The notes below the pieces were generated by a model. That model had not been told where the DNA came from, did no database searches, and worked only from the letters and a program-made list of their open reading frames with translations. Position numbers and translations under genes: made by a program. DNA of 64,000 bases. It comes from Hymenobacter siberiensis (GTDB lineage: Bacteria > Bacteroidota > Bacteroidia > Cytophagales > Hymenobacteraceae). The DNA is taken from the NCBI RefSeq assembly GCF_018967845.1, contig NZ_JAHLZZ010000001.1:1736001-1800000 (forward strand), written 5' to 3'. Of this stretch, positions 25,594 to 34,221 are shown piece after piece (position 1 is the first letter of the stretch; the number at the start of each line of letters is the position of its first letter).

Positions 25594-26691
25594 ATGAACG
25601 ACACGAAAAATAACCCCGCCGGCTACTCCATCGAAGAAGGCAACGCCGCCTCGCGCAACGCCTACAACTGGTCGAAAAAAACCTTCGTCAACCGCAAAGG
25701 CAAGCCCGGCGAGCCCGCCCAGGACCTCGACGGCGGCTTCTCCAACGAAATTCGTTTCGGAGCCGAGCGCCTTGGCATCAGCTCCGACGGTATCGGGACC
25801 AAGATTGAGGTGGCCGAGCGCCTGAACAAGTACGATACTCTCGGCTACGACCTCATCGCCATGACGGCCGACGACCTCATCGCCGCTGGCTTCGTGCCCA
25901 CCAACCTCTCCAATATCATCGACGTGAACCACCTCGACTACGACGTGGTGGACCAGATGATGCGCGGCCTGCACGATGCTGCCAACTTCGCCCAGGTGGC
26001 CATCACGGGCGGCGAAATCGCGGAGCTGGGCAATCGCATCGGCGGCTGGCCCGGCGCGAAGATGAACTTCAACTGGTGCTCCACGGCCATCGGCGTGCTG
26101 CACCCCAGCCTGGCCCAGCCCCTGAGCGGCAAAACCGCCCAGGCCGGCCACGTGGTGGTGGCCCTGCGCTCGCCCTCGTTCCGCTCCAACGGCTACTCGC
26201 TGGCCCGCAAGACGCTGCAAAAGGTATTCGGTGACAACTGGCACGATGCGCCCTACGACGGCACCGACGACGGCCTATATCCCACCTGGGGCGACGCCAT
26301 GCTCGCGCCTTCGCTCATCTACTCGTCCGGCGTAGCGGCCTTGCTCGATGCCGGCCTGCCGCTACACGGCGTGGCCCACATCACGGGCGGCGGTGTGGCC
26401 GATAACTTCCAGCGGGTGCTCAAAAATGGCCTCGGTGCGGTGCTGGATAATCTTTTCGAGCCTCTGCCCGCCATGCAGCGCCTCTGCGAAATCGGCGACA
26501 TCAGCGCCGAAACAGCCTACCTCTACTGGAATATGGGCACTGGTATGCTCTTAGTTACCGAAGAAGCTTCCGCCGCTGCCGTGGTGGCCTCGCTGCAAGC
26601 CAGCGGCTACGATGCGCAGGTGGCTGGCCACCTCACCGCCGAAAGCGGCGTGACGCTGCGCGTGGGCGCGGGCGAGCTTCGGTACGCGTAA
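25594..26691 (+). CDS. purM: Phosphoribosylformylglycinamidine cyclo-ligase (AIR synthetase)
   Basis: A 365-residue enzyme closing the imidazole ring (FGAM to AIR). Visible motifs: GISSDGIGTKIEVAERL near residue 63, MTADDLIAAGFVP near 90, ITGGEIAELGNRIGG near 138, RSPSFRSNGYSLAR near 190 and AHITGGGVADNFQRV near 263. The ATG at 25594 is preferred because the in-frame GTG at 25585 lies inside a repeat. It ends the purine run and is followed by a terminator. purH and purB, needed to reach IMP, are not in the window. Confidence 0.93.
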   Translation: MNDTKNNPAGYSIEEGNAASRNAYNWSKKTFVNRKGKPGEPAQDLDGGFSNEIRFGAERLGISSDGIGTKIEVAERLNKYDTLGYDLIAMTADDLIAAGFVPTNLSNIIDVNHLDYDVVDQMMRGLHDAANFAQVAITGGEIAELGNRIGGWPGAKMNFNWCSTAIGVLHPSLAQPLSGKTAQAGHVVVALRSPSFRSNGYSLARKTLQKVFGDNWHDAPYDGTDDGLYPTWGDAMLAPSLIYSSGVAALLDAGLPLHGVAHITGGGVADNFQRVLKNGLGAVLDNLFEPLPAMQRLCEIGDISAETAYLYWNMGTGMLLVTEEASAAAVVASLQASGYDAQVAGHLTAESGVTLRVGAGELRYA

Positions 26692-26709
26692 GACTTAATG
26701 ACTCAATAG

Positions 26710-26746
26710 AAATCCCTGCTGTCTTGATTGACGGCAGGGATTTTTT
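26710..26746 (+). terminator. Intrinsic terminator after purM
   Basis: A 14-bp stem (AAATCCCTGCTGTC with GACGGCAGGGATTT, one G-T pair) has a six-base TTGATT loop and a run of T. It closes the purine cluster. Confidence 0.85.
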
Positions 26747-27073
26747 GTGATAACGCCTAAGCTAGTTTTACTGCTATGTCGCATGAAGAACACAATACCC
26801 AAGCCGAAATCAACATCAAAAACGATATTGAAAAACATGGCTGGACGGTCTGCTTATTTGAAGCAGATACCGCCACGCCCGCATTTGCTTACACAATTGG
26901 TCTGTGGAAGAATTTTAATCATCCCGAGCTAATTGCCTTTGGTCTACCTCTCGATACGATGCACGCTATTTTGAATGATGCCGGTGACACCATCAAAGCC
27001 GGTAATCCTTTGGAAACGGCTATCAATAACTTCGATATTCTGGAGCTGCACCCGGTTCAGTTTCGGCAGGTTA

Positions 27074-27911
27074 GAGCGTGAGGACAATTACCTTTGCTTT
27101 GGCAATCGTTTATAACGAAGAAATTATTTATGCGAAGACATGAGATTAGCGATGCTCAATGGCTGGCGGTGAGCCCCCTTTTGTCGGGCAAAGCCACTGA
27201 TTGCGGGGTAACGGGCAAAGACAACCGCTTGTTTTTCAACGCGGTCGTGTGGATAATGCGCACCGGCTGCCCGTGGGCCGACCTACCCGAACGCTTCGGC
27301 AAATTCAACACCGTGTGCAAGCGCTTCCGGCGTATGGCGACCAAAGGGGTTTGGGAGCGGGCCTTCCAGGCCCTGCAAGCCCCCGAACTGGACTGGGTCA
27401 TGCTCGATTCGACCGTCGTGCGGGCGCACCAGCATTCAGCAGGCCAAAAAAAAGTACCGCCGCCACCGAGTGCCTCGGACGCAGCCGCGGGGGCATCGGC
27501 ACCAAAATTCACGCCTGCGTGGAGTCGCTGGGCAACGCCGTGCGGCTGATTGCGACCGAAGGCCAGGCGGGCGACAGCCCGCAGGCGCTGCCCTTGCTGG
27601 CGGACCTGCAGCCGGGCAAAGTGCTGGCCGACACGGCTTACGACAGCGACGCGACCCGCGCCTATTGCACCGAAAAGGGCATCGAAGCCGTCATTCCCAG
27701 CCATCCTAACCGGGTAGAACCCTTGGCAATGGACGAAGAAACCTACCGCGACCGCAACAAAGTCGAGCGCTTTTTTGGCCGCCTCAAGCAATACCGCCGC
27801 CTAGCCACCCGCTACGAAAAAACCGCCGTTTCCTTCCTCGCCTTTTGGCATATTGGTGCTACGCTAGATTGGCTTAGGTAAATAGATAAATCTTTGATTG
27901 TCCTCACGCTC
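27074..27911 (+). mobile_element. IS5-family insertion sequence, 838 bp, with TA target duplication
   Basis: Perfect 15-bp terminal inverted repeats (GAGCGTGAGGACAAT at 27074-27088 and its complement at 27897-27911) are flanked by TA at 27072-27073 and 27912-27913. The two-base TA duplication, length and two-frame transposase fit the IS427/IS1031-like part of the IS5 family. The element looks complete and potentially active. Confidence 0.92.
27130..27881 (+). CDS. IS5-type DDE transposase made by -1 frameshifting
   Basis: Two overlapping frames make up one transposase. The first (27130-27549) carries the N-terminal domain (MRRHEISDAQWLAVSPLL, FFNAVVWIMRTGCPW) and the first catalytic Asp (DWVMLDSTVVRAHQ). 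The second, one base back, continues RGGIGTKIHACVE, the second Asp (VLADTAYDSD) and the catalytic Glu (NKVERFFGRLKQYRRLATRYEK). The frames meet at eight A residues (27446-27453), a classic slippery site. A -1 slip there gives one protein of about 250 residues. Two-frame organisation with an A-run is usual for this IS group, so the frameshift is probably programmed. Confidence 0.9.
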
Positions 27912-28358
27912 TAGTGCAGATAATATTCCTGACTATTTCGGCTATGCCCAGTGGTTTTATGACTGCGAAGCCTTCCCCGCGCTGCAACTATTCTGGACGG
28001 ATAAAGGCGGTAAGTTCCCTTGGGAGCCGGAGTTCGAGGAGAGCTACCAACTAGACCAACCTCTTCTGGGCCAGAAGCTTGACTTCAAATTTTTCGAGCC
28101 CCGAAACGCGGCCACCTTTATAGCTGAAGAAGTATTGAGCGGAGGACGACCTATTCTTTGGGTCTGGCACGATAGCGACGATGGTACTTGGTCGTTTGCA
28201 AATAAGTCAAGCGATAAAATGCTGATTGTCGGATTAGATGAGGCGGTAGCGCACGACCCTGCCATCAATAACTTATTCAACTTGCCAACAGACTACATAG
28301 CAACACGAGTGTCTGTTTAAAGACAAGTGGAAAAGAAAAAAACTCTGAAAAAAGTAAT

Positions 28359-29849
28359 TTACGCCGAGCGCATCGGCCGCTTCTCCAGAATCAGACGGGT
28401 ACGGTACTCGTAGAGGCCCATTTCGAGGCCGACGGGGAATACATGGGGATTCAGGAAGCGGCGCACCCCTGGGTCGAGGCTTTGCACTTCGCGCTGGGCG
28501 TGGGCGCGGCTCTCGGCTAGGGTGGGCAGGTCGAGCACGCGGCGGCCGCGCCGGAACACCGGCTCCAGCAGCTCGCGAAACTGGGTATCGGGCCGGATGG
28601 GCAGGCGGCGGGTGCTGTCGGCCGGGTCCACGAGCATGAGGTGGCTGGGCAGGCTCTCGGCCGTGTTGTACAGCATATCGGCGCGGGGCTTGCCGTACTC
28701 GTTCAGGTAGCGGCGAATTTGCAGGATGCCCGGGATGCTGGTTTTGGCCACCTGCTCGGAGAGCTTGATGGTGAAGTCCCAGCCCGAGTCATCGGCTTTG
28801 CGTAGGGCGGCCAGCTTGTACACGCCCCCCAGTGCGGCCTGGTTGTAGGCCGTTACGAGCTGAGTGCCCACGCCCCAGGTATCGATGCGCGCGCCCTGCT
28901 GCTTGAGGCTGGTGATGAGGTTTTCCTCCAAATCGTTGCTGGCCACGATGCGCGTTTCGGTAAAGCCGGCCTCGTCGAGCACCGCCCGCGCCTCGCGGCT
29001 GAGGTAGGCGAGGTCGCCCGAATCGAGCCGGATACCGGCCAACTCGTGGCCGTTAGCGCGCATCTGGCGGGCCACTTTAATGGCCTGGCGCACGCCCTCA
29101 ATCGTATCATAGGTATCCACCAGAAATACCGAGTCGTCGGGAAATGCCTGGGCATAGGCCGAAAAGGCATCCACCTCATTAGCAAACGACATCACCCAGC
29201 TGTGCGCGTGCGTGCCGCGCACCGGAATGCCGTAGCGCTGCCCGGCCAGTACGTTGCTGGTGGCATCGGCCCCGCCGAGGTAGGCCGCCCGGCTGGCGCC
29301 CAGGCCCCCATCGAAGCCCTGGGCGCGGCGCAGGCCAAACTCCAGAATCTGGTCGGTTGGCCCGGTGGCCTCCCGGATGCGGGCCGCTTTGGTGGCAATC
29401 AGGGTCTGGAAATTGATGAGTGTGAGCAGGGCTGTTTCCAGCAATTGCGCCTGCAGTAGCGGCCCGCGCACCCGCATAATGGGCTCATTACCAAATATAA
29501 CGGTGCCCTCGGGCACGGCGTCGATGTCGCAGGTGAATTTCAGTTCGCGCAGGTAGCGCAGGAAATCGGGCGGAAACATCACCCCGCCTTTGCTGCCGCG
29601 CAGGCTGCCGAGGTATTCCAGGTCATCTTCCGAAAATTTCAGGTTCTCAACCCAATCAACGGTCAGGGCCAGCCCGGCGGCTACCGCGTAGCCGCCCTGA
29701 AACGGGGCCTTGCGGAAGTAGAGGTGAAACACCGCCTCGCGGTCCTGCAAGCCCTGCTGCCAGTAGCCGTAGGCCATCGTAAGCTGGTATAAATCGGTGA
29801 CGAGGGCAAGTGAGGGCGCGTAGAGGCCGGAGAGGGGAGCAGCATTCAT
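28359..29849 (-). CDS. pncB: Nicotinate phosphoribosyltransferase
   Basis: A 496-residue enzyme of NAD salvage (nicotinate plus PRPP to nicotinate mononucleotide). Features in order: N-terminal LVTDLYQLTMAYGYWQQG, EFGLRRAQGFDGGLGASRAAY near residue 172, PVRGTHAHSWVMSF with the phospho-accepting His near 213, and IRLDSGDLAYLSREA near 275. It converges on the DUF4262 gene. It is unlikely to belong to the purine run because it is on the other strand. Confidence 0.94.
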   Translation of the reverse strand: MNAAPLSGLYAPSLALVTDLYQLTMAYGYWQQGLQDREAVFHLYFRKAPFQGGYAVAAGLALTVDWVENLKFSEDDLEYLGSLRGSKGGVMFPPDFLRYLRELKFTCDIDAVPEGTVIFGNEPIMRVRGPLLQAQLLETALLTLINFQTLIATKAARIREATGPTDQILEFGLRRAQGFDGGLGASRAAYLGGADATSNVLAGQRYGIPVRGTHAHSWVMSFANEVDAFSAYAQAFPDDSVFLVDTYDTIEGVRQAIKVARQMRANGHELAGIRLDSGDLAYLSREARAVLDEAGFTETRIVASNDLEENLITSLKQQGARIDTWGVGTQLVTAYNQAALGGVYKLAALRKADDSGWDFTIKLSEQVAKTSIPGILQIRRYLNEYGKPRADMLYNTAESLPSHLMLVDPADSTRRLPIRPDTQFRELLEPVFRRGRRVLDLPTLAESRAHAQREVQSLDPGVRRFLNPHVFPVGLEMGLYEYRTRLILEKRPMRSA

Positions 29850-29958
29850 AGAGCGAAATAACAGCGGAAAGATGCATTTGCTTACGGCGCGGCAACTATT
29901 CCGGCCACCAGGAGCTGCGGCGTGGGCATTGGCCAGGCCGCGCTACCTTGGCAGCCAA

Positions 29959-30675
29959 ATGAATAAAACCAAAGCAACAGGCACCCGGCCAATGAGCTGG
30001 GCGCGAACAATGGATGTGCGCTGGCGGCTGGCCCTGGCGGTAATAATCGGCATTGCGGGTGCGCTGCTGGCCCCGCACCTGCTGGGCACCCTGGCCCGCG
30101 TGGTGGTGGGCTGGGTGGGCTTTGCTACCACCGACCTGGCGCTGATAATCATGGGCATGTGGCAGGCCGACACCGACGACATGCGCCGCGTAGCCGCCTC
30201 CGAAGACCTGCCCCGCACCCAGGCCTTCGTGCTGGTGGTGTGCGCGGCCATGGCCAGCCTGGGGGCCGTAGTGGGCCTGATGGGCTCGCTCAAAGGCATT
30301 TCGAAAGACCTGCGCGTACTGCACGTAGTGCTGAGCGTGGCCGCCGTAGTGCTGGCCTGGACGTTGGTGCACCTCGTATTCACGCTGCGCTACGCCCACA
30401 CCTATTACGACGCCGATGAAGACACCGGCCAGGACACCGGCGGCCTGATATTCCCCGACGACCAGGGCCAGGACCAGAGCCCCAAACTCACGCCCAACTA
30501 CGTAGACTTCGCCTACTTTTCCTTCATCATCGGCATGACGGCCCAAACCGCCGACATTGGCATCGGCAACCGCGAGCTGCGCCGCGCCGCCCTGCTCCAC
30601 GGCCTCATCGCCTTCATATTCAACACGGTCATCGTCGCCCTCACCATCGGCACCATCGGCGGAATGCTTAATTGA
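29959..30675 (+). CDS. DUF1345 membrane protein
   Basis: A 238-residue protein starting at the ATG at 29959 (MNKTKATGTRPM). An in-frame ATG at 29872 would overlap the divergent pncB promoter region and adds an unlikely leader. Four or five hydrophobic segments are visible (LALAVIIGIAGALLAPHLL, VVGWVGFATTDLALIIMGMW, FVLVVCAAMASLGAVVGLMG, LSVAAVVLAWTLVHLVF, and a last near the C-terminus). The FAYFSFIIGMTAQTADIGI block is the DUF1345 signature. The function of this family is unknown. It is followed directly by a short-unit repeat array. Confidence 0.85.
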   Translation: MNKTKATGTRPMSWARTMDVRWRLALAVIIGIAGALLAPHLLGTLARVVVGWVGFATTDLALIIMGMWQADTDDMRRVAASEDLPRTQAFVLVVCAAMASLGAVVGLMGSLKGISKDLRVLHVVLSVAAVVLAWTLVHLVFTLRYAHTYYDADEDTGQDTGGLIFPDDQGQDQSPKLTPNYVDFAYFSFIIGMTAQTADIGIGNRELRRAALLHGLIAFIFNTVIVALTIGTIGGMLN

Positions 30676-30754
30676 GTTAAGAGTTAAGAGTTAAGCTGTA
30701 ATGGCTGTTGTAAGTCATTCTGCGACGAACTCAACTCCTAACTCCTAACTCAAG
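30674..30754. repeat. Inverted arrays of GAGTTAA-like units
   Basis: The left arm (30674-30695) is three copies of GAGTTAA-type units. The right arm (30728-30754) is the complement (AACTCCTAACTCCTAACTC). They sit between the convergent DUF1345 and response-regulator genes and could serve as a shared terminator-like hairpin. Confidence 0.65.
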
Positions 30755-31406
30755 AAATCAGCCCCCGGCTCACGGCCAGCTTGATGAGGGCGGCGGTGTT
30801 TTTGGCCTGGGTTTTGGCGATGATGTTCTGGCGGTGGGTTTCGATGGTGCGCTTGCTGGTGAAAAGCTTGTCGGCGATTTCGCCGTTGGTCAGGCCCTCG
30901 GCAATTAGCTTGAGCACTTCCAGCTCGCGGGCCGTGAGGTCGGCCCCGGAGTGGCCTTCGGCGGTCGAGTCTTCGGTGCCCGGGCGTTGGGCCACGGCCT
31001 TATAAAGCATGTTCAGGCCAATTTCGGTGCACAAAAACGGGTTGCCAGCCGCCACGGTGCGAATAGCGTGGGTGATTTCGCTGATGGCCGCGTTCTTGAG
31101 CACGTAGCCCAGCGCGCCGGCGTCCAGCATGCGGGCCACGTAGTTCTCGTGGTCGAGCATGGTGAGCACCAGCACGCGCACCTCGGGGAAGCGCAGGCGC
31201 AGCTCCGGCATGGTGGCAAAGCCGTCGAGTATGGGCATCTGCACGTCCATCAGCACCACGTCTACGGGCGTGGTTTCGAGCAGGGCCAGCACTTCGGCCC
31301 CGTTGCTGGCTTCGCCCACCACATCGAGGTCCGGTTCGGCAGAGAGCAGGGCCCGGATGCCATCACGCAGGATGGTGTGGTCATCGGCAAGAAGTAGTCG
31401 TGTCAT
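30750..31406 (-). CDS. NarL/FixJ-type response regulator
   Basis: A 218-residue regulator from the ATG at 31406 (MTRLLLADDHTILRDG). A start nine codons earlier is possible. The receiver domain has the acidic pair ADDH, phospho-Asp in VVLMDVQMPILDG near residue 54, and the Lys in GYVLKNAAI. The LuxR helix-turn-helix follows (LTARELEVLKLIAEGLTNGEIADKLFTSKRTIETH split across residues 150-185). No kinase gene is adjacent. A truncated paralogue is divergently placed at 31826-32413, beyond a nested inverted repeat. Confidence 0.92.
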   Translation of the reverse strand: MTRLLLADDHTILRDGIRALLSAEPDLDVVGEASNGAEVLALLETTPVDVVLMDVQMPILDGFATMPELRLRFPEVRVLVLTMLDHENYVARMLDAGALGYVLKNAAISEITHAIRTVAAGNPFLCTEIGLNMLYKAVAQRPGTEDSTAEGHSGADLTARELEVLKLIAEGLTNGEIADKLFTSKRTIETHRQNIIAKTQAKNTAALIKLAVSRGLIS

Positions 31407-31643
31407 AGCTGGAAGATATTTTGAACTAGGCAAAACGGCCGGCGCGCAACAAAGTTGGCAACTTGGAATGTACGAGACCCGGGGCTACGTATTAGTACTA
31501 AATCACCCGGATTAATCCGGCTTTTTGAAGGGATTCACACTGCTTTTGTTACAATACTTATAGTTGAGCTTAGCAAAAAGGGTAATTTCGGGTTGTTTAT
31601 TCTCATTTTACTGATTTGTAGGTTGAGAATTTGATAAGGAAGC

Positions 31644-31783
31644 TGTTTAGAAAGTCCCCGAACGGTCATGCAGCGCGCAGCGAAGCATGACCGTTCGCAT
31701 CCTCAGGCCCGTTCAACGATGCGAGCAAGATGCTTCGCTGCGCGCTGCATGACCGGTTGAGTACCTTTTGTGACTTTCTAAAC
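31644..31783. repeat. Nested inverted repeat with a REP-like core
   Basis: An outer perfect 12-bp inverted repeat (GTTTAGAAAGTC at 31644-31655, complement at 31772-31783) encloses a second pair: GGTCATGCAGCGCGCAGCG from 31664 and its complement ending at 31754. An extra GCATGACC copy lies inside the left arm. The whole unit is about 140 bp and lies between two divergent response-regulator genes. Confidence 0.75.
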
Positions 31784-31825
31784 AACTCCATCTTTCAGCT
31801 GCCTGCTCTACCTTTTTCTCCGTCC

Positions 31826-32413
31826 ATGATTCGTTTGCTACTTACCGATGGCGATAGGCTCACCCGCGAGGAGCTGCGCATCGGGTTGGGAGCTGCCATA
31901 GGCCTCGAAATAGTGGGCGAAGCCACGACGGGCGAGGAGCTGCTGGCCCAATTGCCCATCCTGAGCCCCACAGTAGTGCTGCTCGACCTGAGCCTGCACG
32001 GCCCCGATGTCTTCGCGGTGCTGGCGGCCCTGCGCGAGCAGTACCCCCAGCTGCGCGTGCTTGCCCGGGGCGAGCTCACCAACGAGCGCTACGTGGCCCG
32101 GACCTTCGATTTGGGGGCCAACGGCTACATCCTTAAATCGGCGCTGCTGCCGGAGCTTTTGCACAGCCTGGGTACCGTGGCGGCCGGCCGGCCGTTTTTG
32201 TGTTCGGCCATCGGCCTGGCTTTGCTAAACCGGTTATATCTGGCCCGGCCCGTTGAGGGCACCGTTGCCCGCCTGAGCCTGGGCCTGAGCAAGCGCGAAA
32301 TGGAGGTGCTAAGCCTGGTGGGCGAAGGCCTCACCAACGCCGAAATCGCTCTGCGCCTATTCACCATTTCACCACCTCACCACTTCACTATTTCACCGCT
32401 TGCGCTGCGATGA
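31826..32413 (+). pseudogene. Response regulator with its DNA-binding helix-turn-helix cut off
   Basis: The 195-residue frame starts at the ATG at 31826 (MIRLLLTDGDRLTREEL). It has a receiver domain with phospho-Asp in VVLLDLSLHGPDVF and Lys in GYILKSALL, and closely parallels the intact regulator at 30750-31406 (GRPFLCSAIGLALL against GNPFLCTEIGLNML). The LuxR domain begins normally (LSKREMEVLSLVGEGLTNAEIALRLFT), then switches to ISPPHHFTISPLALR, encoded by a TCACCAT/TTCACCA-type repeat array. The recognition helix and everything after it are missing, so it probably cannot bind DNA. It might still act as a phosphate sink. Confidence 0.75.
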
Positions 32414-32891
32414 TGAATTCGGCCAGCTCGCGGAAGCAGCCGTGGCCACCGGCCGTCTGGCAGTGAAAGTCGGCCACGGCGCGGGCAAAGGACGTGGCAT
32501 CGCCGGGGCAGGCCGACAGGCCGACCAGGCCCAGAATCTCCACATCGTTGGTATCGTCGCCGATAAAGGCCACTTCTTCGGCCGTCAGGCCGGTGCGAGC
32601 CAGAATTTCGTGTAGGCAGGTGGGCTTGTCTTTTATGCCCAGGTGCAGCTCCTCAATGCGCAGCTTGGCGGCGCGGGTACGCACCGACGGCGACATTTCG
32701 CCCGTCATAATGCCCGTCAGGATGCCGTGGTTACGCAGGCGTTCCACGCCCATGCCGTCGCGGATATTGAACCGCTTCATTTCCTCGCCCCGCTCGGAAT
32801 AGTACACCCCGCCATCGGTCAGCACGCCGTCGCAATCGGTGAGCACCAGGCGAATGCGGCGCGCTCGGGCAGTGAGGTCTGATAATTTCAT
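32388..32891 (-). CDS. kdsC: KDO 8-phosphate phosphatase (KdsC-type HAD hydrolase)
   Basis: A 167-residue cap-less HAD phosphatase. Motif I is LVLTDCDGVLTDGGVYY near residue 18, with FNIRDGMGVERLRNHG typical of KdsC. Motif II is GIMTGEMS and motif IV is VAFIGDDTNDVEIL near 117. KdsC removes phosphate from KDO-8-phosphate during lipopolysaccharide core synthesis and acts as a tetramer. The 3' end overlaps the tail of the truncated regulator by about 26 bases. No other KDO genes are adjacent. A related sugar-phosphate phosphatase role is possible. Confidence 0.88.
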   Translation of the reverse strand: MKLSDLTARARRIRLVLTDCDGVLTDGGVYYSERGEEMKRFNIRDGMGVERLRNHGILTGIMTGEMSPSVRTRAAKLRIEELHLGIKDKPTCLHEILARTGLTAEEVAFIGDDTNDVEILGLVGLSACPGDATSFARAVADFHCQTAGGHGCFRELAEFIIAAQAVK

Positions 32892-33064
32892 AAAAACAAG
32901 GAAAAAAACGAATAAAGCAAGAGTGTCAAAAAGCCAAAACCGGCCTAGCTAGGCCAATAGGGCCGCAAGTTCGGTACAGAAAGGGGAAGTGTAAATTGTA
33001 CCAAAAGTATAATTATACCGTACCGCGTACATTAGTAGCTGGAATTAACTTTACTTGTGACCTT

Positions 33065-34015
33065 ATGAAGAATAAGTTGACTATAGCCGCTACGGTCGCC
33101 CTTCTGCTGCCAATGGCTGCCTTTGCCCAGTTGCCCCACGAGGCAGTAGTGGCGGCCGAAGTAGCATTTGCGACTCAAGCTACGCAAACAAGTACGGAAG
33201 CGGCGTTTCTGGCCAACAGCTCCCCCACCTCCCTGGTTACCGAAAACGGCAAGCTGGCCAACGCCCAGGAGGTGTGGCGTACGCTGCCCTCGCGCCCCGG
33301 CAGCAAGCTTACCTGGTACCCGGTGCTGGCCGATGCCGCGCAGTCGGGCGACTTGGGCTACACCACCGGCCCCTGGACCATGCTGCAAAACAACCGCCCG
33401 GTTTCGACCGGCGATTACGTGACCGTATGGCGCAAGCAGCTCGATGGGCGGTGGAAATTCGCGGTTGATATGAGCATTGAGCGCATTGGGGCCGTGCCTT
33501 CGCAGATGGCCACCGTGGCCCGGCCCCGCCTGATGGCCGCCGCGGCCACGCCCAGCACCGCGCCGTCCAATATTGTGCTCGAAGTTGATAGCAAATTTGC
33601 CACCGCCGAGCTCATGAAGCCCGGTGCCACCTACCAGCAATACCTGAGCGCCGAAGCCCGCCTCTACCGCTCGGGCCTGTCGATGATGCAGGGCGCGGCG
33701 GCTTCGGCCAACATGAAGTCCATCGACGGCGGCTACCTCTTCATTGCCAATACCGGCTACCTGGCCGCCGCCGGCGATTTGGGCTATGTGGTGGGCTCGC
33801 TGCACCGCCCGGCCAGCACCAACCACCCCGAGGAAAACGGCACTTTCCTGCGCATCTGGCGCCGTGAGGCCGATGCCAGCTGGCGTATTGCTCTGGAGAT
33901 GTTCGACTTAGTGCCTATTGCCGGCGCGGCCGCAGCTGCTGCCCCGGCGGCCCCCTCGCCGGCCGTGCCGGCGGCGGGCACCACCGACCCGGTTCCCGCC
34001 AAGCGCGCCCAATAG
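33065..34015 (+). CDS. Exported protein with two DUF4440-like (NTF2-fold) repeats
   Basis: A 316-residue protein with a signal peptide (MKNKLTIAATVALLLPMAAFAQ) from the ATG at 33065. An in-frame upstream ATG at 32996 would bury the signal. The mature part holds two similar halves: AFLANSSPTSLV...AQEVWRTLP...DLGYTTGPWTM...TVWRKQLDGRWKFAVDM, and EARLYRSGLSMM...DLGYVVGSLHR...FLRIWRREADASWRIALEM. The GDLGY...G and W-R-W pattern is that of DUF4440 / SnoaL-like NTF2 folds. The C-terminal tail is Ala/Pro-rich. It is probably periplasmic. A ligand or enzyme role cannot be told. Confidence 0.75.
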   Translation: MKNKLTIAATVALLLPMAAFAQLPHEAVVAAEVAFATQATQTSTEAAFLANSSPTSLVTENGKLANAQEVWRTLPSRPGSKLTWYPVLADAAQSGDLGYTTGPWTMLQNNRPVSTGDYVTVWRKQLDGRWKFAVDMSIERIGAVPSQMATVARPRLMAAAATPSTAPSNIVLEVDSKFATAELMKPGATYQQYLSAEARLYRSGLSMMQGAAASANMKSIDGGYLFIANTGYLAAAGDLGYVVGSLHRPASTNHPEENGTFLRIWRREADASWRIALEMFDLVPIAGAAAAAAPAAPSPAVPAAGTTDPVPAKRAQ

Positions 34016-34060
34016 TGCTGGCCCCCCGCGGCTTCCCAAGCGCAGCCTAATCCCTGATAA

Positions 34061-34097
34061 GCCCCCAGCGCGCCCCAGCGCGCCGGGGGCTTTTTTT
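34061..34097 (+). terminator. Intrinsic terminator after the DUF4440-like gene
   Basis: A 13-bp GC-rich stem (GCCCCCAGCGCGC with GCGCGCCGGGGGC, one mismatch) has a short loop and seven T residues. Confidence 0.85.
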
Positions 34098-34221
34098 GCA
34101 TGGCGTGTAAGGCCGGTGCCCGTGCGGCGTCTGGCCGGGCAGGGGAGGTGGTGGCCGCGTCTGCGGCTGGTAGCCTTCGCGTTGGCTATTTTTGGTTGTT
34201 ATGTAAGCATTACACTGGTTA

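Larger units (their letters stand above)
26776..28320 (+). pseudogene. DUF4262 gene interrupted by an IS element
   Basis: The N-terminal half (26776-27073; HGWTVCLFEAD, FAYTIGLWKNFNHPELIAFGLP, the DUF4262 signature) and the C-terminal half (27914-28320; ADNIPDYFGYAQWFYDCEAFPALQ, GGRPILWVWHD) lie on either side of an 838-bp element. Removing the element and one copy of the TA duplication restores one frame of 705 bases, 234 residues, with QVSADNIPD across the joint. DUF4262 proteins have no firmly known function. The insertion is probably recent, because neither half has any other lesion. Confidence 0.9.

Noticed and set aside
31730..31825. Upstream start for the truncated regulator (MLRCALHDRL...).
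   Set aside because: Those codons are the right arm of a REP-like repeat. The ATG at 31826 begins directly at the receiver domain.
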